Below are positions 23,853-30,193 of a stretch of DNA of 64,000 bases, one piece after another. A program made the position numbers and the translations under genes. The number at the start of each line of letters is the position of its first letter. The first letter of the stretch is position 1. Origin of the DNA: Nisaea sediminum (GTDB taxonomy: Bacteria > Pseudomonadota > Alphaproteobacteria > Thalassobaculales > Thalassobaculaceae); the NCBI RefSeq assembly GCF_014904705.1, contig NZ_JACZCQ010000009.1, forward strand, positions 62,001 to 126,000. Reading direction: 5' to 3'. Below the pieces are notes generated by a model. It saw nothing but the letters and a program-made list of their open reading frames with translations, searched no databases and was not told the DNA's origin.

Positions 23853-24898
23853 GCTTCCGTCCTTTTGCTTGCCATGGCGAGGCGTAGGTAGTTTTTCCCG
23901 AGGATGCCGGTGACTTCCTCGCGGTCGAACCCGACCGCGAGCAGGGCCTCGACCAGATCGCTGAGCTGTTCCGGCTGGAAGAAGCTCCATGGGGGCGTCG
24001 GATATCCGCGTGGCCAGCGATCTTTCTGCCGATGGTAGAAGGCGTAGTCGCTTCCTTCGAGATACATGAAGTCGAGACCGATACCGATATGATCGGCGCC
24101 GGCGATGGCCGCGATATGCGCGGCATGGCGGGCCATCTCGCCCGGAATGTCGTCGCCGCCGGCCCCGAGGAAGAAGCCGACTCCGTTGACGCCGATATAG
24201 CAGCCTGCCGCTGCAGCGGCACGGATCTGATCGTCCGAAATGTTCCGTTCGTGCTCGAAGATTGCGCGGGCATTTGAATGCGAGAACAGCGGCGGGACCT
24301 TGAGGTCCATCTCAAGCACCTCGAAACTTGTCCGGGCGCTGCAATGGGTCAGGTCGATCCGCATCCCGGTAGCGTCCATGCGGCGGACGAGTTCGTGGCC
24401 TCTTGCGGAAAGGCCGGCATTGCGCGTTTCGTGGCAGCCGTCGGCGAAGATGTTGGCCTCGTTATAGGCGAGAATGGCCCGCTGAATTCCGGCCCCCAGA
24501 AAGGCCTCGACCGTATCGAGGGAGCGCGCGAACGGGGTCGCCGACTGGAAATGGAAGGATGCGGACATGTGGCCGGCGGCCTGCGCCGTCCTGATCGTCT
24601 GCGCATCATGCGCGACAACGATTCCTGCATCCTGGAGTTCCCGCTGCAGGATGCCGAGATTGATCATCGCCTCTGCCTCAGTTTCCTGCCCGCTTGCCGC
24701 GGTGAAAGAGACATGGGTGAAGCCAGCCGCGCGATAACGGCGGGTCTGAGCACCGAGATCGGCCCCCGCCGGCAGATAGGGCGCCGACCAGGGCCAGAGC
24801 CCGTCGCAGACTGCCTTTCCCTCGAGCCAGGGGAAACGGGCGACGAGGGCAGAGGTTGTTGCAGTCGTAGAGAGAGGGACGGCGTTCACAGCGACCAT
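23849..24898 (-). CDS. M19 (renal dipeptidase) family protein with altered metal site
   Basis: A 349-residue protein of the membrane dipeptidase family. Two metal-binding histidines are kept (DLTH, His 185; FSHSN, His 207), and the conserved AYNEANIFADGCHE and GLS segments are present. The first motif DGHxD is replaced by DGLWPW (residues 32-37), and the bridging Glu is Gln 118 (HFQS), judged by alignment in memory to human dipeptidase. So three of five metal ligands appear missing. Similar sequences are known as dipeptidases in bacteria; the activity of this branch is uncertain. The gene overlaps the end of the upstream aminotransferase by 13 bases. Confidence 0.75.
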   Translation of the reverse strand: MVAVNAVPLSTTATTSALVARFPWLEGKAVCDGLWPWSAPYLPAGADLGAQTRRYRAAGFTHVSFTAASGQETEAEAMINLGILQRELQDAGIVVAHDAQTIRTAQAAGHMSASFHFQSATPFARSLDTVEAFLGAGIQRAILAYNEANIFADGCHETRNAGLSARGHELVRRMDATGMRIDLTHCSARTSFEVLEMDLKVPPLFSHSNARAIFEHERNISDDQIRAAAAAGCYIGVNGVGFFLGAGGDDIPGEMARHAAHIAAIAGADHIGIGLDFMYLEGSDYAFYHRQKDRWPRGYPTPPWSFFQPEQLSDLVEALLAVGFDREEVTGILGKNYLRLAMASKRTEA

Positions 24899-26049
24899 GC
24901 CCGGCGGATACGTTCGCGAATGTCATGGAGGCGTCCGACCGGTTCGTTGGCGAAAACGAAGCGGAGATAGCGTCCGGCGCGTTCCGGAGCGCCCCAGCCG
25001 GCCATCGGCGTCGCGGCGATGGCTCCCTGGTCGAACAGGCGCTGCGAGGCCTCGCCCGGTGGCATGCCGATGGCTGCGGTGTCTATGAGCAGCGACCAGC
25101 CGCCGTCCGGCGCGACGACAGGGATGTCGTGCAGTTCCTTCAGGATCAGGTCGCGTCTCGCTTCCCATTCCCGTGTTGCCGCGCCGACCCCGTCATTCGT
25201 GCTGGTGAGGGCTGCGGCGGCGCCCGGCATGCCGATGCCGACCTGGCAGACGACGTTCGTCAGGCTGACCAGGCCGATATCGTTCATGATCCGTCGCGGC
25301 CCGACGATCCAGCCGACGCGCCAGCCGATCATGCGGTATTCCTTCGACACGGACCCGACGGTGATCACCCGTTCCGCCATGCCCGGCAGGGATGCCGGAT
25401 GGATCATGGGGGCGCCGGTGAAAAGGATGCGCTCCATGGCCGCGTCGTGCAGGATCCAGGCATCACGGCGTTCCGCGACCTCTGCGATGAGCTGCCATTC
25501 CTCCGCCGTATGCACGATGCCGCTCGGCATCGAGGGGCTCATTGTCAGGATTGCGCGGGTTCGCTCCGAACCGGCATCCCTCAATGCGTCCAGATCAAGT
25601 CGCCAGCGGCGCTTCTCTACCCGCAAGGGCACGAATTTGGGAATGCCCCCCGCAAGCCGGATGCGGTTGATCAGCCCGGCATAGGCCGGATCGGTGATGA
25701 TTACCTCGTCCCCGGGCTCCAGGATTGCGAGCAGGCAGTTAAGGACGCCGGAGAGGCCTCCCGCCGAGACGATGCATTGCGTTTCCGGGTCGTACTCGAC
25801 CCCCGCGGTTGCCGAGACCCGGGCTGCAGCTGCCGCGCGCAATGTGTGGATGCCGAGAAACGGCAGGTAACTGTTTGCGTCATCCCGTGTGACGGCGGCG
25901 AGGGTCGCCGATACGGCATCCGCGGGCGGTGCGAGGTCGGTGTCGAGGTTTTCGAGCCGCAGCATTTCCGGATTGCCCAGCGCGTCTGCCGCGTTGCCCA
26001 TCCTGTCGACTCCGATACCGGGAATTTCCGCCAGTCGAGAGATTGTCAT
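24886..26049 (-). CDS. PLP-dependent class I/II aminotransferase
   Basis: Fold-type I aminotransferase, 387 residues. The PLP Lys lies in SVSKEYRMIGWRVGW, matching the SxSKxxxxxGxRxGW pattern of aspartate-type enzymes. Cofactor-binding segments include the loop SAGGLSGV near residue 97 and the YAGL element near 129. I start at MTISRL (ATG 26049) because AAGGAT lies eight bases upstream; a longer frame to 26091 lacks a site. First gene of the operon with the dipeptidase-like and YbaK-like genes. The promoter region contains the palindrome TTGGATCCAA, a likely operator for the divergent GntR regulator. Confidence 0.85.
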   Translation of the reverse strand: MTISRLAEIPGIGVDRMGNAADALGNPEMLRLENLDTDLAPPADAVSATLAAVTRDDANSYLPFLGIHTLRAAAAARVSATAGVEYDPETQCIVSAGGLSGVLNCLLAILEPGDEVIITDPAYAGLINRIRLAGGIPKFVPLRVEKRRWRLDLDALRDAGSERTRAILTMSPSMPSGIVHTAEEWQLIAEVAERRDAWILHDAAMERILFTGAPMIHPASLPGMAERVITVGSVSKEYRMIGWRVGWIVGPRRIMNDIGLVSLTNVVCQVGIGMPGAAAALTSTNDGVGAATREWEARRDLILKELHDIPVVAPDGGWSLLIDTAAIGMPPGEASQRLFDQGAIAATPMAGWGAPERAGRYLRFVFANEPVGRLHDIRERIRRAWSL

Positions 26050-26062
26050 GCAAAAATCCTTT

Positions 26063-26072
26063 TTGGATCCAA
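26063..26072. promoter_or_regulatory. GntR (FCD)-type operator TTGGATCCAA
   Basis: A perfect 10-bp palindrome lies in the divergent gap between the aminotransferase operon and the GntR-family gene, 14 bases from the aminotransferase ATG. FCD-type GntR proteins such as Caulobacter VanR bind ATTGGATCCAAT, so the site is a likely target of the adjacent regulator, which would repress the operon. Confidence 0.55.
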
Positions 26073-26144
26073 TTTGTAAATATGAATGCAAAACGCCGGC
26101 TTGTCTGTCAACCCATCCGCTGATACGAACGGGAGATGAACACC

Positions 26145-26795
26145 GTGTCGCAGAAACAAGGAGACCGGGCCGAGCGCCTGGCCGAGGAGCTCCGACGGGA
26201 CATCATTTCCGGCGCGCTCAAGCCCGGCGCGGCCCTGCGGCAGGAAGAGCTCGCGAAAAGCTTTGGATCGAGCCGAATGCCGATCCGCGAGGCTCTGCGC
26301 ACATTAGGGGCTGAAGGTCTGGTGCAGCTCTTGCCCAACCGCGGCGCGGTCGTTTCCCCCATCGATCCGATGGAATTACGCGAGAATGTCGAGATGCGGG
26401 AAGCGGCCGAGACCCTCGCGATGCGTGTCGCCCTGCCGCATCTCTCGAACGCGCAGATTGACAAGGCGGCGGCACTGCAGGAGGAGATCGCCCGTGCCGA
26501 TCTCGGCGCGTTCGGCGGGCTTAACAAGGCCTTTCACCTGACCCTTTATGCCCCGTCGTCGCGCCCGCGTCTGCTGGCTCATATCGCAGGGCTGCACGAC
26601 ATCGCGGAGCGCTATCTGCGCCTTACGCTCGTTGAACTGGATTACGTTGCGAAATCTTCCGACGAGCATGCGGAGATCCTCGAGGCCTGCTACCGACGAG
26701 ATGCCGATGCAGCGGTCGCGGCGACTTCCCGACACATCCTCGAGGCCGGGAAAACGCTGCTTGACCATCTTAGGGAAGGCAGCAGCGCTGCATGA
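26145..26795 (+). CDS. GntR family transcriptional regulator (FCD domain)
   Basis: A 216-residue regulator with an N-terminal winged HTH (RRDIISGALKPGAALRQEEL then SSRMPIREALRTLGAEGL) and a C-terminal FCD ligand-binding domain of helices with metal-binding His (FHLTLYAPSSRP, DEHAEILEACY). I prefer the GTG at 26145 because GGGAG lies nine bases upstream; the ATG at 26136 immediately follows that sequence, too close for ribosome binding. It faces the aminotransferase operon across the TTGGATCCAA palindrome and probably controls it. It overlaps the following hydrolase gene by four bases (ATGA). Confidence 0.88.
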   Translation: MSQKQGDRAERLAEELRRDIISGALKPGAALRQEELAKSFGSSRMPIREALRTLGAEGLVQLLPNRGAVVSPIDPMELRENVEMREAAETLAMRVALPHLSNAQIDKAAALQEEIARADLGAFGGLNKAFHLTLYAPSSRPRLLAHIAGLHDIAERYLRLTLVELDYVAKSSDEHAEILEACYRRDADAAVAATSRHILEAGKTLLDHLREGSSAA

Positions 26796-27460
26796 CGGAA
26801 ACAGCCAAGGACCGCGTCGTCATTCTGCACGGCATCGCGCAGATGGCGTGGAACATGGCGGGGGTGACGTTCTTCCTCCGGCGCGAGGGGTACGACCCGG
26901 TCCCGCTTTCCTACCCGTCGACCACGAAAGGTTTGGATGCGCTTGCCGACTGGCTGAACAAAGCGCTCCAGGCGAGAGGCGTCTGGGACGACCACGGCAA
27001 GGTTCATTTCGTTTCCCATTCCATGGGCGGCCTGGTCGTCGCGTGCTATCTCGAAAAGTTTCGTGCGGAGATCCCGGAAGACCGGCTCGGACGGGTGGTG
27101 ATGCTGGCACCGCCGCATGGCGGCAGCGAGGTTGCGGACCTTCTGCACCGGCTGGGCCTCTATCGCTGGTTCTACGGGCCCGCCGGACAGGAGCTGACGA
27201 CGGAGGCGCGAACCGATCCGCAACCGCCCCATTACGAACTCGGGATCATCGCCGGAACCAGCGGCTGGATTTTTCCGGCCGCCGGCGCTTTCTTCGGCGG
27301 TGCGCATGACGGCCGGGTCGCGGTGGAGCGCACCAAACTGCCGGGAATGCGAGCGCACACGACAGTCGCAACGTCGCACACCATGATCCCGTGGCGTCCC
27401 GCCGTCTTGAGACTGATCGCAGCATTTCTGAAAACGGGCGCGTTCGGGCCGGGCGACTGA
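26792..27460 (+). CDS. Alpha/beta hydrolase (lipase/esterase-like)
   Basis: A 222-residue soluble hydrolase. The nucleophile elbow reads SHSMGG (near residue 75), and HGIAQMAWNM near the N-terminus forms the oxyanion region. A C-terminal segment with GAHDGRVAVERTK supplies Asp, and TSHTMIPW a His, as in bacterial lipase/PGAP1-like proteins. Substrate unknown. Its start overlaps the stop of the GntR gene, so both are cotranslated, but it need not be part of the same pathway. Confidence 0.8.
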   Translation: MTETAKDRVVILHGIAQMAWNMAGVTFFLRREGYDPVPLSYPSTTKGLDALADWLNKALQARGVWDDHGKVHFVSHSMGGLVVACYLEKFRAEIPEDRLGRVVMLAPPHGGSEVADLLHRLGLYRWFYGPAGQELTTEARTDPQPPHYELGIIAGTSGWIFPAAGAFFGGAHDGRVAVERTKLPGMRAHTTVATSHTMIPWRPAVLRLIAAFLKTGAFGPGD

Positions 27461-27702
27461 GTACGTGTCAGGCCGCCCCGGTATTCTTTGCCCATGCCGA
27501 TCCTGAGATCATTTCTCCGGATTTCGGCCGGTTTTGGCGTAAGCCATTTATGGCCATATAAACCGGATTTTCTTTGTTACTTAAGATTGATATTTTTCGG
27601 ATACAATCAATTTTATAGTTTGAGCCGCCTGCTTCTTCCCGGCGGGTACGTTGCCGGAGGCGGTTCGCATTTCGACTCCTTGCGGCAGGCAAAGGGGCGT
27701 GG

Positions 27703-28254
27703 GTGAAGTACCTCGATACGATTGAGCGCCGGCTTCTCGCGGACCCCAATATGGGTGTTCCCGGTTTTTTCGAGCCGCTTCTCCGGATCTGGCAACAGCA
27801 TAAAGCCGAGACAGAGGATGCGTTCCCGAGTTACAGCCGCTTCGATGTGCTGGATATCCCGCCGCGGCTGATCAGCCATTTGATTCTCTGCAAGCTGATC
27901 GGCACGCCCCGGCGCTTCTTTTACGAAGTGGTCGGCGAGGCGATCGAAAGCCACAACGGCTTCCCCGCAGCCAAGCGGTTTCTGGCCGACGTTCCTCTCA
28001 AGAACAAGAAGGTGATGGCCCGGGAGTTCGGACTGACCGTTCTCAAGCGGAGCGCCATCTTTTCACGCGGTCCCTATATCGGCCAGAACGACTACGTGAA
28101 AGAGATCGAGCGCCTGATCTGCCCCTACAGGATAGACGGCGAGACTTTCGCTTTCGTCACGCTTGCGCGGTTCGCGCTCGATGAGACCGCGATGAGGGAC
28201 GCGACATTGCGCGTGGATCGTCTGATGGGGGTTGGCCTGCACAAGTCGGTCTGA
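27703..28254 (+). CDS. PAS-like domain protein (PAS_5 type)
   Basis: A 183-residue soluble protein of the small PAS_5-like family that is frequent in Rhodospirillales. A PAS-like core lies around residues 35-150 (SRFDVLDIPPRLISHLILCK, RFFYEVVGEAIESHNGFP, and the Y-R-I-D-G end). No output domain is attached, so it is a possible sensor subunit or binding protein. The GTG at 27703 has AAAGGGG five bases upstream. The 242-base gap before it (27461-27702) is AT-rich and holds no gene that I can support. Confidence 0.65.
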   Translation: MKYLDTIERRLLADPNMGVPGFFEPLLRIWQQHKAETEDAFPSYSRFDVLDIPPRLISHLILCKLIGTPRRFFYEVVGEAIESHNGFPAAKRFLADVPLKNKKVMAREFGLTVLKRSAIFSRGPYIGQNDYVKEIERLICPYRIDGETFAFVTLARFALDETAMRDATLRVDRLMGVGLHKSV

Positions 28255-28386
28255 ACCGGGGCCGGCGATTTGCCGCTGGATTGTCCGGGATTTCCGCCTC
28301 CTCCACATACCGGTGCGGTTTCGCCCGGTCTTTTTTACGTCTTGGTAAGCACACCGTGACACTCTGGCTTGGACGTGTCAGGTCGC

Positions 28387-28884
28387 ATGCGACGGACGCG
28401 GCACGAAGTGCGATGCTGGCGCGGGGCGTGGGTGGTGAGTTTTCCGGGTGTTTTGAAGTTGCTTCTGCCTGCGCTGTTTCCGTCGTGGCGTTTTTTCGAC
28501 GTGATAGGTCCGTCTCCGCGGGTCGAGATTTGCCTGCTGGAGCATCCGGGCGATGACCTGACCGGGTGGCGGTCCCTTCGTTCCCGTCCTGAGCGTCTTG
28601 CTGTTATCGACCGTCTGAAGGCGTTTTTCTGGAACCCGCGCTGGAACGAAACCCTGCATCTGGCGAATTGCGCCGAACGTTTCATTCAGGGCCAGACGGA
28701 GCATTGCACCCGGGAGATCCGTCGCCGTGTGCGGGGCGACCTGCGGGCCGCGGGAGATGGCGCGGTTCCGGCTCCCTTCTTCTGCTTCCGTCTGGTCTTC
28801 GTCAGCCGTCACGAGGGGGTGATCCGGCGCGATGTCGCTTTCGTCTCGCCGCCTTTCGAAACCTTCGATCCGCTTGATTCATGA
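28387..28884 (+). CDS. Unknown soluble protein paired with HTTM-like membrane protein
   Basis: A 165-residue protein without a recognised domain. It has conserved-looking aromatic clusters (LFPSWRFFDVIGPSPR, KAFFWNPRWNETLHLANCAE) and a C-terminal FRLVFVSRHEG. It has no signal peptide, but a hydrophobic stretch at residues 15-30 could contact a membrane. It ends by overlapping the start of the HTTM-like gene (ATGA), so the two are likely functional partners. Start could also be the TTG at 28369 or GTG at 28375; the ATG at 28387 is used. Confidence 0.6.
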   Translation: MRRTRHEVRCWRGAWVVSFPGVLKLLLPALFPSWRFFDVIGPSPRVEICLLEHPGDDLTGWRSLRSRPERLAVIDRLKAFFWNPRWNETLHLANCAERFIQGQTEHCTREIRRRVRGDLRAAGDGAVPAPFFCFRLVFVSRHEGVIRRDVAFVSPPFETFDPLDS

Positions 28885-29570
28885 GCCTTGAAACAGCGAT
28901 CCGGTTGACGGAAATTCTCCTGTCGGTCGCGCTTATCCAGCAGAGTCTCGAGCATCTGTCCGGTCTGCGGGACGAGATACCGCATTATCTCTGCCGGCTT
29001 GGTTTGAGTGTTCTGTTGCTCGCAGGTGTCCAGACCCAGTGGGTGTCCCTGCTTCTCTTCGCTAACGCGCTGCTGCTTCTGAGGCGCTTCCAGGGGCCCT
29101 ATAACGGCGGCAGCGACCTCCTGAGCGTCCTGCTCATCACCGGCCTTGCCGTGTTTCACTCCGTGCCAGAGGGACGATGGCAGGAATATGTCCTCGGCTA
29201 TGTCGGCCTGCAGGTGGTCTTTTCCTATTTCAAGTCCGGCTGGTCCAAGGTGATCCACCGGGACTGGCGCACCGGGCAGGCGCTGGTGGATGTGTTCGAG
29301 TTTTCCGTCTATCCGGCGAGCAAGGCGACGAGGCGCTGGGCTTCGCGTCCAAGCCTGCTCTGCGCGGCGGGCTGGGCGGTGATTCTGCTCGAACTGCTGT
29401 TTCCGCTGGCTCTGCTGTCACCGGACGCGCTCGCGGTCTTTCTCGTACTCGCCATGTCGTTCCATGTCGCGAACTTCGTTCTGTTCGGCTTCAACCGTTT
29501 CGTCTGGGTCTGGGCCGCGTCCTACCCGTCGCTGATCTGGCTCGAGGCGCGTATCGACCTGCTCGGTTAG
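28881..29570 (+). CDS. HTTM/DoxX-like integral membrane protein
   Basis: Inner-membrane protein of 229 residues with about six hydrophobic helices. The segment FSYFKSGWSKVIHRDWRTGQAL is reminiscent of the HTTM (vitamin K-dependent gamma-carboxylase-like) family, whose bacterial members are of unknown or varied function. ATGA overlap with the preceding gene shows coupling. It ends 10 bases from the end of the convergent DUF4347 gene, with a small CGCGCG-TTCAC-CGCGCG hairpin (29575-29591) at the junction. Confidence 0.65.
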   Translation: MSLETAIRLTEILLSVALIQQSLEHLSGLRDEIPHYLCRLGLSVLLLAGVQTQWVSLLLFANALLLLRRFQGPYNGGSDLLSVLLITGLAVFHSVPEGRWQEYVLGYVGLQVVFSYFKSGWSKVIHRDWRTGQALVDVFEFSVYPASKATRRWASRPSLLCAAGWAVILLELLFPLALLSPDALAVFLVLAMSFHVANFVLFGFNRFVWVWAASYPSLIWLEARIDLLG

Positions 29571-29580
29571 AGGCGCGCGT

Positions 29581-30165
29581 TCACCGCGCGAGCAGATACC
29601 TGTAGGCCGGGAGCAGGACCGGATCGAACGGCCAGCCTTGCGGCGCGCCGGACGGTGCGAGGCGGGCGGGATCGGTCGAGACGGTGACGTCGAGAACCCA
29701 TGTCCCGCCTTTCTCTGCATCGCCGACCGGCCGCGAGGCGGCCGAGACCGGCGCATCGAAGCCGGCGGCGAGCATGGCGAGGAAGGTCCGGCCGACCAAG
29801 CCCTCTCCGACCGAGCAGGCGTAAAGGAAGACCGGGGCTCCCGAGAGTGCCTTGCGGATGCGGGCCAGCGTCTCCCGCCGCGCGCGGAGATCGTCCGCCG
29901 TGATCGTCCGCATCCCGAGGATCAGCGCTCCCGGAGCTCCGTGGCAGATGACGATGACCGGCCGTCTCGGGGCCTTTTCAATCATCTCCCGGAGCCGCTC
30001 CAGGCCGCCCTCCTCGGGCCCGACGCGTCCGGCTATGCTCGGAACCGCGAGCGCGGCGAGCAGAAACTCGGCATCGGGGACGCGGTGATCGACAAGCACG
30101 AGCATTTCGTCCGGCCCCGTGGTCCGGGCAATATTGGAATCGCTTGCGATCCCGTATGCGCTCAT
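29581..30165 (-). CDS. Stand-alone DUF4347 (caspase-like) protein
   Basis: A 194-residue single-domain protein of the DUF4347 family. Key features are LVLVDHRVPD (residues 22-31), the His motif ICHGAPGAL (His 75) and the Cys motif LYACSVGEG (Cys 117), the two positions being the expected catalytic dyad of the caspase-like fold; the WVLDV end closes the domain. The usual DUF4347 domain sits at the N-terminus of very large adhesins, so a free-standing copy beside such a protein is notable. It lacks a signal peptide. Start ATG at 30165, 28 bases downstream of the large protein's stop. Function as a protease is inferred, not shown. Confidence 0.78.
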   Translation of the reverse strand: MSAYGIASDSNIARTTGPDEMLVLVDHRVPDAEFLLAALAVPSIAGRVGPEEGGLERLREMIEKAPRRPVIVICHGAPGALILGMRTITADDLRARRETLARIRKALSGAPVFLYACSVGEGLVGRTFLAMLAAGFDAPVSAASRPVGDAEKGGTWVLDVTVSTDPARLAPSGAPQGWPFDPVLLPAYRYLLAR

Positions 30166-30193
30166 GTCGAAAGCTCCCGTCCAGCCACTGCTG

